Origin: Chiridota heheva
Lineage: Eukaryota > Echinodermata > Holothuroidea > Apodida > Chiridotidae
Assembly (NCBI GenBank): GCA_020152595.1
Contig: JAIGNY010003269.1
Location: forward strand, 677,501-741,500
Length of the DNA stretch: 64,000 nt
Reading direction: 5' to 3'
Part shown: positions 12,773-25,046 of the stretch, one piece after another
Position numbering within the stretch: the first letter of the stretch is position 1
How the letters are laid out: every line of letters begins with the position of its first letter
Position numbers and translations under genes: made by a program
Notes under the pieces: model-generated
What the model saw: only the letters and a program-made list of their open reading frames with translations
The model's database searches: none
Told to the model about the DNA's origin: nothing

Positions 12773-13399
12773 TGTTTAAGTGAATATCAGTGATGTATTG
12801 GAGGAAAGATTCAGAGGACTTATGTAATCAAATTTCTTGCACAATGGAAAGCAAGAATAAAATTGTAAGAACAGAATAAAGCTTGATGTCAAAATTTCTG
12901 TTGCAATAATTCAATATTGAAAACTGGTCAGTAAATCCAGGTTTTGTGGGACCTACCTCTTAAAAGACAAGATGCTAGACCGGGAGCCTAGAACTTTTAT
13001 TCAAGTGAAAAGCGTCAGAACAACTGACCTAATGGGTTGAAAGCCCCCTCCCCCCACGTTACAAAAATGCATTGCTGCTGGTTCTGGGCCGGGGGGTTTC
13101 TGCCAAAATCACGTGATCAATGACGTCATTACCACAAATCCATTTCAGCAATATCTGGAGACCTATACTTGATATTACAATTATTGTCTACATCCATGTT
13201 TTCATGGTCAGTGAATACAATGGTAACCATGACATCGTGAAATAATGAGTGTTCTCTCTATAATTTATTTATCCGCCAAAATCACGTGATAGCTGACGTC
13301 ATTATCATGAAATATATTTTCGTCAATATCTAGAATACTATTAATAATACTACAAATTTGAACATTTTCTTATTTATGTATAATTCAATTTAAAAAAAA

Positions 13400-16300
13400 A
13401 GGATGATCAGAAAATTTTGGGAAGTGTTGAGATGGAGGGCCCGGGGAGGATTGGGAAGCACCTACATTCTGCAGTTGGAATATGAAGTTCCATTTGAGAC
13501 ACTTCCAGAATTGTCACATGCAAATCCAGTCATGCCACTAACTAGAAGGAGAAGAAGATGCTTTGAGGTGATTCCTCCATTCTACACATCTCTGAAAAAT
13601 GCGCAATTCAAAGCTTACACCAACGAGTGAGCAAACAACATCAACAGCTGCATTTATCCAGCAAGAGATTCTTGACTTTCTGTGGCTGCTTCAATCTGTT
13701 ACACAGAAGTTGCCACTCTTTACTGGTTTCTTTTCCCAATTTGTGACAGATAGCCTCCCACAAACCGTTATCACATACATGGACCCCATATCTCAACCTC
13801 CAACAAGAAATGATGTTGTGAAGGAGACAATGGTGTGGTCAGTAAAGTTGCACAGGAGACAAAACAAGAATACGCTGCCATCACATATGATCTTGCTATG
13901 GCATTAAAAGCATACTCTTTCCAGGCTTTGAAAAACTCTAATTTTGACAAAGTCATCATTTTGCTTGGAAACTTTCATCTTGAGATGGCTTACTTTGGAG
14001 CTATTGGAACATTCCTGGCTGATTCAAAGGGTAGAATATATCTTCACTGAAGCAGATGTTTTGGCTAAGGGATTGCTAGTAGCTTCATGAAGGGTAAATT
14101 CTATAACACCAAATCCACCAACTTCTTGCTGCTGTTATGAAATAAACACTTTTCTCTATAAGTTCTTGAATGAGCGCAAGATGAACAGAAGTCCTTAGCA
14201 CAAGAAATAATGTCAGATTATGACATCACTGTTAAATACTGTCAACGTTTTACTGAGAATGCTGCATTCCAGGATCTCATGAAGAAATATGAGACTTTTT
14301 TGTTCTGTCATTGATCAGAAATACGGAAGTACAGCAGCATACTGGGCGACCCAGGTGTAATTCATCAACAGGTTGTATCGAGAGTTTCTATGAGCTGTTC
14401 GAACCAATAACATTGATAGCTATATTAATGTGCTCCCACATGTGCTTGATGTGTTCTTTGTTTTGAACCAACCAAATTATGCTAGATGGGATCCCTCTTC
14501 CCCACAAGCTGCAGAATATGGATTGCAAAGCTGGTGAAATTTTGAAGGGAGGTGCCATATCAATCCAATGCACAAGCAAGTCTTATGCCAGGCGACCAAT
14601 CAATTTGACTTTGGAACAAACTGTTAACAGGAATGCTGCTTTTCCATGAGAGGTATTACAGCTTTCACAAATTCACATGGTGCCTTCAGGAGATGGTCCA
14701 TCACTCTCACCCAACTTAATGTGGCTCTGACAGAACTTTGTGAGCTAGTCAGTCTTCTCAAAGGAGAGGAACCTGTTAATCAACTAAAGAAATGGAGAAT
14801 TCAACGTGACAATGCTGACAAGAATGCGATAAGCAGGACCCTGAACAACACATGCAACCCATTGGCATCTGATTCTCCAGCTGAGCTAGTGAATGTGTCA
14901 TCTGGAAGAGCAGTGAATGATACAACCAGAGATATATCCTAAAACACTGAAGCGAGGAAAGAAGCTTCTGATTACAGTTTGAAAAAATTGTGCAATAGAC
15001 GGTGTAGGATTTCTGGAGCCTTTGTCAAGAATCAAGGCTTTGAATTTTGCAGCAGAGAATGTGAAAGAAGCTAAGAATGCAGTACGGATGCTGAATGTGG
15101 CAGAGGGAGTCAGAGATGTTTTGGGGCGGATCCTAGCTGTTGCACCTAAGACAAGCACTTGACCTTCATAATATTCTTAGCTTTCCCATTACTGAAGTGC
15201 CTTTTTCCCTTGCTCATAGTAATGGAACTCCCCCCCCCCCCTCCATTTCTTAAGACAGACAATGCAGCTCTCACAAAATCCCTTGAGGGTAGACAGGAAG
15301 TTCTTGTCATGGATATTAGTCTTCCCTCAATCTGACCACAGTGATAGATGGAGGTTTAATCTTCAACACAACAAGTCCAGATACACCAACATGGCTAGAG
15401 ATCTTTTGTTGAAGGTTTGTTTGAGTCGAAGACAGTATATCCACCTGGCTCTTGACAAGATTCAAACACCATCCATTAAAGACTGAGCAAATCTTCCTTC
15501 ATTCACCGAATGGGGCATTCATTATCACAGAATCTGATCAAGCCCAGCAACAGAGTGGTACAGAATTACTTAAAAATGGGTCATTGAAAGAAGAGTTTGC
15601 AAAGATTGTGATGGAAGAATGGGAAAAGCCATAGTATGGGTCAATAATTGAAGATAAAATAATTTATGTCTCACATGGTGGTGTGTGTATGCAAATGACA
15701 GAACGAGAACAATCTACTGCAAACACAAGAACCCCACAGCTATCATTATCAACATGAAGAGGCTGATACACTCATTGCATTTCACAAAAACATTATTTCC
15801 AGTTGGTAACATTCTTGTAAGGTCCACTGATACAGGTGTCCTCATCATTCTAATTGGGCTCTCTGGAAGATCGACAGGGATAAACATCATCATGAACTAT
15901 GGACTGATGGATCTGGCAACCACCGAAGATACATTAACGTCTCTAACCTAGCTGATCCTCTTGAAAGAAGCAGCCTGATTTACCGACGCACTTATTAGCA
16001 TTCACGCCCTGACTGGTTGTGATTATACTTCATGTTTCTTCAAAAGGAAAAAGTGAAACCCTTCCAAAGGATGGAATCAGATGTTATTTATGAGACTGCA
16101 GTATGATCTCTGACTTTGGATGAATTAGATATTCCAGGCATCACTTCATTTGTCTGCTTCTTGTGTGGATTCAAAACATCAGACATAAATGAAGCCCGAT
16201 TTAAGGCATTCTACAGATGAGTGGTGGTAAAAATGAAGACTCTCTCTCAAGAATAAAGAAGATCAACTGTGTTTCCTCTTCCTCATGCGCCAAAACATTT

Positions 16301-17624
16301 CACAACCATATCAAAAGAGCTCAGTATGTGGCAAAAATGTGGAACGGGCTGATCAGGATGATCCAACTTGTGGAGAGAGTCCCAAAGACTACGAGTAGAA
16401 ATTGACCCAAAAGGGCTTTAACCCTTACTCTACCACGCGGCGATACTATCGCCGATTTCAAACCACCTTTTTCTAAAAATAAAATCGGAACTTTACCACA
16501 GTCCTATACGAGTGATCTTGGTATCATTTTAAAGTACTCGAATAGTTCTTTCATAAAATGAAACTTTTTTTAGGGGTTATATTACATAATTTTAGAAAAA
16601 TTACATCGAGAAATGGTAAAATCAATAATTGCTAAAAAAAATTGCATTTTTTTTTTTTTTTTTTTGTCTTACGATAATTTCAAGATCACATTTTTGCTTC
16701 AAAATCAAACACGCAAGTCCTAAGACATGATAGTATTGGTTTCTGGTATAATTTTTATAATCCCTACGTCCAATCTTTTGTTCTAGTGAAAGTTCTGCAA
16801 AATTTCATGAATTTCTGCCATTTTGGCGGTTTTGTTCAAAAAATCGTGAAACCCAAACCTCACAACACGCATGCTTGGTTGAACGCCGTTCAAAGCGCTT
16901 GAAATTTCCTTTCATTTGACATATAAATAAAGGCATACCCCCTCTATTTAGAACCTATCCTATAAGAACAAAATTACAGCCCTCCAATTTCAACGACCAC
17001 GAGCGCATGGGAAAATTACGCGACCAGCGTCGCGAGCGCCCGGTTCGAGTCCCGCCGTGACTACTGCGTAGTTATTTTTCTGCTGCAGCTTTCAGGGGAC
17101 GTTTGACTTTTATCATTTTGATGATAAAAGCTAACCCTTTCTTTCTAAAAAATGTAGGTTAGTATCATTAGAAAGGAAATTTCAAAATAAATCTAAATAT
17201 GTAACACAAATCTCTGTTTTCAATACTGACAAGAAGTTATACTTCTGCAAAGATTGACCATTTGTTGACCAAATTTTTCCAAAATTGCTTATTTTGCATA
17301 ATTCTGTCTAATATTTCCTCAATTGGTTTTAATTACTCAAAAGCTAAATAACTTAGCATCTATTCCAACCAAACTTGTAACGAAAGAAAATGAAAGGAAA
17401 GTTGTCAAAAATGCATAGAAAAAAAAAGTTACGAAAATTGGGGTCGCTATTTCTAAAGCCCTGGTAGAGTAAGGGTTAAAGCAGACTGATAATAAGGAAG
17501 TTCAGTTCCAGAGTCTCTCACAGCTCTGCTTACTGGTAACGTGCACAGCTCCACAGATGAAAAGGAGTCAGATAGTTCTTGGAGTGACTCCCAGAGTGAA
17601 GATAGTGATACAGAAGAAATGTAA
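13400..17624 (+). pseudogene. Decayed ORF of an uncharacterised, transposon-associated protein family with PIN/FEN-like motifs
   Basis: Many short plus-strand frames, broken by stops and frameshifts, run collinearly. Recognisable blocks in order are IILLGNFHLEMAYFGAIG (about 13960-14010), PINLTLEQTVNRNAAS then GITAFTNSHGAFRRW (14600-14700), EEADTLIAFH (15756-15785), LVRSTDTGVLIILIGLSG (about 15814-15870), HALTGCDYTSCFF (about 16003-16041), and a Ser/Asp/Glu-rich tail ending at a stop at 17622. I recognise the pattern from large uncharacterised metazoan proteins found in multiple copies. EEADT, STDTD and GCDY resemble the acidic metal-binding blocks of FEN/PIN-type nucleases. In this copy the second Asp of DTD reads Gly, besides the frameshifts, so it cannot be active. 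Confidence 0.65.
16422..17475. mobile_element. 1.05-kb piggyBac-like MITE (copy A) with tRNA-like B box
   Basis: The inverted termini CCCTTACTCTACCA are exact on both ends, with TTAA at 16418-16421 and 17476-17479. GGCGATACTATCGCC lies next to the left end. At 17042-17052 is GGTTCGAGTCC, an exact pol III B box, within a tRNA-like GC-rich stretch. It is homologous over its full length, in opposite orientation, to 53459-54522. No transposase reading frame is present. It interrupts the 12976-18574 element and so is younger. Confidence 0.9.
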
Positions 17625-18574
17625 TCATCAGATCGTGAAAAAAGACACTTATATCATTATGTTTTACTGTATGTAAATATGTATTTTACTGTTTATATGA
17701 AAACGGATATTTGGTATTATTTTCCGTGCTATATCTGTGTTAGTAAATGATACAGAATGGATAGTGGTATGGCATATCACTATTTTATTTAAATAAATTG
17801 AGTCAAAGAGCTTTATAATTGGGGGCGAGCTTTATATGTTGGAATGCAAGGACAATGCGTATCGGAGAAAAAAAGTGATAAAATGGCTTCTTACAGGTAA
17901 GATACCAAGTCAATTATATGAATTAGGTGCACAGATTAAAAAGAAGTGATGAACTATAAATTGGTTCAACTTGTGATTGTTGTTATTGTACTCATTAAAC
18001 CATGGGTGTGTAGAAGTATGAAGTATAAGTTTACAGAAATTGAAGAAAATATATGTTATGGTAATGGCATCAGTAATCACATGATTTTGGCAGATGAACA
18101 AATAACATTGAGAACTACTTATTATTTCACGCTGTCATTGTTACCGGTGTATTCTTTGACCATGAAAATATGAGTGTAGACACATTAATTGTAATTATAT
18201 CAAGTATAGTTTTCTAGATATTGAAGAAAATATATTTGATGGTAATGGCATTAGTTATCACGTGGTTGTGGCTGATGAATAAATTACAGAGGAAATTACT
18301 CATTATTTCATGATGCCATGGTTTACCATTGTATTCACTGACCATGAAAACATGGTTGTAGACACAATAATTATACTATTATCAAGTACAGGACTCCAGA
18401 TATTGCTGAAATGGATTTGTGGTAATAACGTCACTGATCATAATGATTTGGCGAGAACCCCGGCCCTGACACGGCAGCAATGCATTTTTGTAACTTGGGA
18501 GAGGGGGCTTTCATCCATGAGGTCATTTGTTCCGGCGCTTTTCAGTTGAATAAAAGTTCTGGGCTCCCGGTCTA

Positions 18575-19787
18575 TGCCTTTAGATCTCATTACCTTCCTA
18601 ATGAGTGCCAACAACTTTAATATGTCTGAAATATTCATCTTCATTGAATACTTACTCTAACATTCATTTCTTGAGTTATTTTATATGTCTCTCCTGTTCA
18701 TACTGACAATATAATAATCACAGACTACATGAAATAACACTTATTGCACCTTCTGACAGTTTTAAATATGATTGTTGTTTGCAATACTATCTGGCATTGT
18801 ATCTTGGTTGAATGGTACAAACAACCCACAAGCATATTCTACCCACAAGCATCTTGCCTTATATTTCCAGACTAGGATGCAACAACTAGTGCTATACACA
18901 CACAGCTCTACATTTCACCACAGTTGTAATAATAGACTACTATGATGTAAAACAATATAATTCATGGAAGGTGAAATGTTCATCCACATCTTAGTTTATT
19001 TTCTGCAAGGATGATTGGACAAAAGAAGACACACCCCTAATTTGCATTGTTCATTACCATGTGACAAACATAAATTGTCAAATGGATATATATAGAACTT
19101 AGTTCTATTTTTCCAAGTCTGTTTTAGATACATTTTTTACGAAAAATAAATTCAATTCAATTCAATGTGAACAAACAGGGTTTATAAACTTACTGTTGAT
19201 AATATACAATTCATCTCCCCACAGTTATTGTCTCTTCCGGTAAAGAAGCCAAACTGGACATTATCCCTCAGCAATAAGACTATAGAGAAAGCTGCTCATC
19301 CACGAACCCTTAATTCGCAAACAATGCCAACCTGGAGTGAACAGCTTAATAGTGGAGTGGCAATTTAACAAGAACTGTCGGAAGGACAGTATGCTCAACT
19401 ATTCAAAGCTAGCATAGACAATGGGCTTGTTGATGGACGTATATGCGGGTAACGGAACTAGTAGGGGAAGTTATTTCAAATAACATGAGCTTTTGAAGGA
19501 TGCACTAACTTTTCCCCTTTCTTTAGTTTTTCACATTTTACTGCAAGCCTCAAAATATCTTTGGAGTTGTATCAGACATTTTGGGGGAGGTTAGAAAACA
19601 TAAAGAAATCTTTATAAATGAAACACCACTTTTATTATATCCATTGAGTCACAAAAAAGGAGAGACCCATGATTTGCCCATATCAATGAAATATCAAAAT
19701 ATTAACAATGTATCCTTGCAGCATAATGCAATTATTTGTTATTTCTTCAGTCATTTGCTTACCTAACTACCCTCTCTATTCATCTTA
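18575..19787. other. No gene recognised
   Basis: It contains an AATTCAATTCAATTCAATG run near 19150 and a less AT-rich segment at 19210-19460 that could be a TE relic but has no identifiable protein. Confidence 0.4.
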
Positions 19788-20085
19788 ACTGATTACCTCA
19801 ATGGTCAAGTAAATTCACCTTATATGAAAGAGGACTAAGAAAGAAACAAAAAAATAGTGAAGAAAGCATTCCAAAATATTAATCCATTTAAGGAGATATT
19901 TAAAAACAAGAAACGATTGAAATCTGACTATTATATAGTTGTGACATCATATCCTGATATCCTTAGTAGCTATGTATTCTTTCATATTTTTTCCTTTGAT
20001 TTTGGGAATTAAAACTAATGGATATGCCAGGAAAATACTTGAAAAGAATCTAGTTAGGGAAATATAATTTACCAGCTAAAAAAAT
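19788..20085. repeat. Half copy of the palindromic AAGGATTAGTTCAG element
   Basis: It starts GATTACCTCAATGGTCAAG and continues TTATATGAAAGAGGACT, AGTGAAGAAAGCATTC and TTAAGGAGATATTTAA, parallel to 42140-42440. The inverted right arm is absent. Confidence 0.65.
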
Positions 20086-20094
20086 TTGGGAAAA

Positions 20095-20521
20095 GTGTTA
20101 TGCAAATAACCTAATGAATATGCACACTATACCTCACCATTGAGTGTAGACAATGCTCTTCACATAAATGATCATTTGTGTAAACAAAATCCCCACACCC
20201 ACTTTATATATTTTCATTGTTATGCAAATAAGCTAATTAGCATGCACACACAGCCCGCAATTATGCTTATTTGAACAGTACCCATGTCCTCTACTACTGT
20301 GACAAGTTACATCAATGTACACCATTCACAACTTAAGCTATGTGCTCATAAATGTTAAACATTTTGTATGAAAGTCTATTGTTATGCAAATAACCTAATT
20401 AATATGCACACTTCATCTCACCATTAAGTGTAGACTATGTGCAAACAAAATCCCCATATCCAATGTAATTTAAGAGATATCATAGATTAGGGACATATAT
20501 TTTCATTGTTATGCAATTAGG
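20095..20521. repeat. Tandem array with TTATGCAAATAA motifs, left part
   Basis: About three units of 120-150 bases share TATGCAAATAAGCTAATTAG, GCACACAC and a CATTCA-AACTTAAG stretch. The array resumes at 25452 after the inserted hAT-like element. Confidence 0.75.
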
Positions 20522-21026
20522 CTAATTAGCAGTGGCGTATCCAGGATTTTCATATTAGGGGGGAAAGGGTCGAGCGGAATTGAATTGAAGCGACACAATA
20601 TTTCGTGGCGTACTTGAGGTAACACCAAAGGTGTCTTCCGAGCGCTTGTCGGTGTGGGGTCAAGGGTCCCGCTTCAGGGTCCTGGTGGGGTCCAGTGGCA
20701 AAGTCCTGGTTGGGGTCCAGGTGGCGAAACCCCCAGATGCTCTCCCAAAATTGACATTTAAAGGGCAAAAAAAGTATGTCACAACGCATAGCAAGAAGGT
20801 GTTTTATACAAGCCAAAATTCATGTCAAAGAGAGCTATAATAATACTCCATATACAAAACACAAAATCAAAGCGCTCGACTTGTTGGCGTGGGGTCCAAG
20901 GGCTCACTTAAAGGCTTCTGGTGGGGTTCAGGGGAAAAACTGTGGTAGGGGTCCAGGGGGCAAAGCCCCCGGAAGCTCTCGCAAAATTTACATTTCAAGT
21001 GCAAAAATGTATGTCACAACGCATAG

Positions 21027-24000
21027 TTTGTTTGTTTGATGAGGTCTTAACGGCACCACGACAACGAAGGTCAAATTGTGCCTGAGAGGTCAGATCATTT
21101 TAGAGGTAGTAAGGAAAGAGACCAGGGGAAGAATGAGAGAAATTCAAGAACAAAAGCCAGAAAGCTGTGATCGAGAGAGGAGGTGCATGGGTAAAACTAA
21201 AAACAGAGTAGAGAGGGGTGGAAGAGGAGGATTAAATATGGTTGTAGAGTGATGCATGCTGAAGGAAGGAGACTATTTTATCTGGAGGATTTTTGGAAGA
21301 ACTCAGCAATTGAGTTGTGGGGAGCGAGAGAAGCTCTGGGAAGGTTGTACAGGGGCAAGCAAGGAGAACGTGTTGGATTGTAAGGATGCAGTGGCAATTG
21401 TTACAGAGGGGTTGGGGGAACCAATAAGGAGGTGGGAGGAGTGAGGTGGGTGTGACCAATTCTAAGACGGGTAATATGAGCGTTGTCGTCGAAAGGTTGT
21501 TGATGGTGGATTTGATCGGGATTGTGGGCTGGATAACATGGAGTTTGTTATCAATTTGGAAGTTCCATAAGGTTTGCCAGCGGTCACGAACAAGAGCGAT
21601 AAGCGGTTTGATGTCAGAGAGGGTTTTGGGAAAAGGGGAAGGGAGGAGGTCAAGGGCAAGCTTAGCGGTTGTATCAGCCCTGCCATTGCCAGGGATGCCA
21701 ACATGGCTGGGTATCCAGAAAAAGAACACTTTTCCTGCAGAGGGTGGGAGAAAGAGTTTCGGAGGAGGAGGTGGCAGGTGAGGTTATCCCATTTAAGATT
21801 GAGTAATGAAGTAAGAACAGCCTTTGAGTCAGAGAAAATGGCAAAGTGACTAAGAGGAGAGTACTCAATAAAGTTGAGGGCGAGGAGAATGGCCTTAGCC
21901 TCGGCTGAAAAGATGGATGAGTGGTCAGGAAGTCTGCTACTGAGGGTGATGTCTTGGATGATGGCAGCAGCAGCTGTCTTGTTGCCTTCCTTGGAGCCAT
22001 CAGTATAGATGGAGGTGTAATTTGAGAGTTGGTCTTTGATTTGGTTGTGAGATTGATGAAGAGATTAGGGTGAGTTTGAGATTTGTTATAAGTGGAGAGG
22101 TCTAGGTGGACAGAAGGAAGGGGGTGGCCCAAGGCGGAAAAGTGGGCCAGGAATAGGTTTAGAGTGGCGGGGTTGATGCCAAGTTGAAAGAGGTCTGATT
22201 TAATGCGTAAGCTGAAGGGGCGATAGGGTTTTAGTCCTATCAAAGAGGGAGGAGAAATTGGGGTACCTAATGAGGTTGTAAACAGGGTTCTGGGTGTTGG
22301 TGAGGACTCTAAAAGCATAGGAGAGGCTAAGCTTTTTACATCTAAGTAGAAAGGGGGTTCGTTTGGCTTCAACATGAAGGCTAGTGATTGGGGAGGTCCT
22401 GTAGGCTCTAGACAAAGCCTGAGGGCTTCATTTTGGATGGTGTTAATGTGGTTGAGGTATGAGTTGTGAGCGACACAGTAAACAATATTGCCATAGTCAA
22501 GCAGCACTAATGGTGAGCCTGAAAATTTTGAGGAGAGCATAAGCGGTTCGCTCCCCAAGTAGTGTTGGAGAGCAGTCGGAGGAGGTTGAGGGAGCTATTG
22601 CATTTTAGTTTCAGGTTGGTGATGTGTGGCTTGTAGGTGAGCTTGGGGTCTAGAGTTAGACCAAGGAACTTTGTGTTTTCAACTTTAGGGATGCGATTCC
22701 CATTGAGCACAAAGTTCGGGTTGGGGTGGAGGTTGTTGAAATGACAAAAGTGCATGCAGACTGTCTTGTCTTTGGAGAATCTAAAACCGTTATTGTTGCT
22801 CCAGACTTGCAGCTGATTGAGGCTGGTTTGAAGCCTATTTTCAACAATAGGAAAGCTAGGGGAGGAGTAGAAGATGGTGAAGTCATCCACGTGAGAGGGT
22901 ACGTTTGATGCTGGGGCCAAGGTCATTCCCGATGTCATTAATGCTCAGGTTGAAGAGAGTGGGGAGAGGATGCTGCCTTGGGGACGCCCTCTTCTTGGGG
23001 TACGGCTTGAGAGGTGTGGCCATCGAACTTGGAACTGCCTGGGTGAGAGGAAGTTTTGAATAAAGATGGGAGGTGGCCTCTGAGGCCAATGGTGTGAAGT
23101 TTCCGGTAATGCCGTATTTCCAAGTAGTGTCGAAAGCTTTCGAGGTCAAAAAATATGGCAATGAGGTGTTCCTTTTTGCAAAGGATTCCCGGATAGCGGT
23201 GTCGGCGTAATTAACTGGTCTAGGGTATTGCACGTTTTGGAAGCCGCTTTGGTGAGGAGAGAGGATTCTGTTGGTCTCGAGGAACCAGTTTAGTCTCTGA
23301 TTAATGATCTTTTCCATAATTTTACAGAGACAGCAAGTAAGGGCGATGGGTCGGTAGCTGGTGGGGTCGGTGCTATCCTTCCCCGGTTTAAGGACGGGGA
23401 TGACAATAGCTGTCCTCCAGATAGGGGGAAAGGAGTGTGAGGACCAAATGTGGTTGAAGATGGCGAGTAGGGTAGTGGTGGCTTTGATGGGGAGGTGTTT
23501 CAGAAACTGATAGGGGATGTTATCTGGGCCCTTGGAGGTGCAGCCAGCGTCGCTGATGGCTTGGTTTAATTCAGAAAGGGTCAGAGGGGTGTTGTAGCTT
23601 TCGGAGTTGTCAGAGGAAAAGTGATTCTCCGGGCTTCATCGCCAAGCTTTTTTGATTTTGAAAGCATTGGAGTAGTTGGTCGAGGCCGAGATGTTGCTGA
23701 AAGAGGCGGCGAGGTGGTCAACGATGTCTTTTTGCGGTGAGAAGGTCTCCATTCCAAGAGAGATGGGAGATGGAAGATTTGCCTACTCTGCCGTGGAAGC
23801 TGTTAACCATTCTCCAAATCTTCTTAGTGGGGTGTTGGTGGTGAGAGAAGAGATAAAGTTGTTCCAAGTGTTGGTTTTACTGTCCTTGATAGTGCGTCTG
23901 GCCTTGCACGGCTGATGCGAAAAGAGGTTAAGGTTATGGGTGGTGGGTTAGTTTTAAAGTTCCTGAGGGCTCTTTTCCTGTTCTTGATGGCGGTTTTGCA

Positions 24001-25046
24001 GTCATCTGAGAACCAGGGGTTGGGGATGATTTGGGGTTTGGGGAATTGAGCAGGTGGCGATGTTGATAAGGATATTACTGAAGTTAGACATGGGATCCTC
24101 ATCCTCGAGAAGATGGGGAGAGGTGTGAGTCACAGAGGGTTTCAAAAAGGGACCAGTCAGCCTTGTCGAGGTTCCAGTTGGGGGTGTGCTCAGTGGGGAT
24201 TTGAAGATTGGAGTGTATAAGAAGAGGGTAATGATCACTACCACAGAGGTCAGCAGTGACTCTCCAACTAAAGTCAGGGAGGAGGTTAGGGGAACAGATA
24301 GACAGGTCAATACAGGTGAGAGAGCCTGTGGCAGGATGAAGGTAGGTCGGGGAGTTAGTGTTCAGTAAGGACAGGCTGTGCTGACGGAGAGCGTTTCGAT
24401 GAACTTGCCTCTAGGGGTGGTGGTATTAGAGCCCCACAGAGGGTTGTGAGCGTTGAAGTCACCAAGAAGGATGAAGGGGTGGGAAGCTGAGAGATGAGGT
24501 TGTTAAGGCTGGTTGGTTGAATGTTGGTGTTGGGAGGGAGATAGATATTGCAGAGAGTGAAAGTTTTGTGGAGGGAGATAGAAATACAGATGGCCTGAAG
24601 GTCGGTGTGCACACGAACAGGGCTGTGTGGGATATCGTGTCTAACGAAAATGGAGACGCCACCACAGGCCCTGTCAGCATCCACTTGATGTTTGTGATAG
24701 CAAGCAAAGTTGTTAAAGGGAGTAATGGTCCGTGGTTTTCAAGAAAGTTTCTTGTAGGCAGAAGACGACCGGGTTGAAGGTGGAGGCCAGAAGGTCGATT
24801 TCTTCAGAATTGGCCTTAAGGCTCCTAATGTTCCATTGTATGATGTTGTGGGTGTTATTGTAATTGATTGTGGTGTATGCCATAAAGGAGGCGGGGGTTA
24901 TCTGGAGGAAGATCTGCTGGGTCTGAGTTCGCTTGTTTTTCTTTGGATTTGTTTCTTTGGGAGCGATTGTTTTTGAAAATTGGACGAGAAGTATGATCGA
25001 TGTGTTCGGTAATCGAACAATCCATACTCTCTTCAGTGTAGTAAGT
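21027..25046 (-). mobile_element. Near full-length non-LTR retrotransposon, EN-RT-RNaseH type
   Basis: The minus-strand element is flanked by an exact 9-bp target duplication AACGCATAG (21018-21026, 25047-25055) within the hAT-like element. Its 3' end at 21027 is a short CAAA repeat (CAAACAAACAAA on the minus strand) rather than poly(A). It encodes endonuclease, reverse transcriptase, RNase H and a C-terminal Cys/His motif. The RNase H points to the I/Jockey group of clades; I do not choose a clade. The length of about 4.0 kb and a start just before the endonuclease suggest little or no 5' truncation of the pol region. Confidence 0.9.
21232..24950 (-). pseudogene. LINE polyprotein (endonuclease, RT, RNase H), frameshifted
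   Basis: Blocks are in order on the minus strand. The apurinic endonuclease N-terminus is HNIIQWNIRSLKANSEEIDL...CLQET (about 24715-24850), with GGVSIFVR and CNIYLPPN (24550-24665). RT motifs include SPHQSGFQ (about 23250) and VDDFTIFYSS (about 22870), the latter being the catalytic YADD-type box in diverged form. RNase H ends with FFFWIPSHVGIPGNGRADTT (about 21660-21730). A C-terminal CNNCHCILTIQHVLLACP motif (about 21330) is a CCHC-like finger. The frame shifts at least at 24480, 23900, 22900 and 22540, so it is not translatable. Such enzymes nick DNA and copy their RNA at the target. Confidence 0.88.

Larger units (their letters stand above)
12976..18574 (+). mobile_element. 5.6-kb TIR DNA transposon with decayed coding region
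   Basis: Outer ends are inverted: TAGACCGGGAGCC(T)AGAAC at the left, and at the right its complement with one change. Inversion continues inward for several hundred bases: AACTTTTATTCAA, GAAAAGCG and the CAAAATCACGTGA / CATGGTCAGTGAATACAATG blocks at 13100-13330 recur inverted at 18010-18560. Both arms contain degenerate sub-repeats of roughly 150-180 bases. Between the arms lies one plus-strand coding relic (13400-17624). The target duplication is unclear (ATGC left, TGCC right). A separate piggyBac-like MITE is inserted at 16422. I cannot assign a named superfamily from sequence alone. Confidence 0.75.

Noticed and set aside
17030..17060. Functional tRNA gene
   Set aside because: A B box is present, but I could not pair an acceptor stem or define an anticodon arm; it lies inside a MITE.
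21674..22558. 294-codon minus frame as an independent host gene
   Set aside because: It is the RT/RNase H part of the nested LINE, bounded by the element's target duplication.
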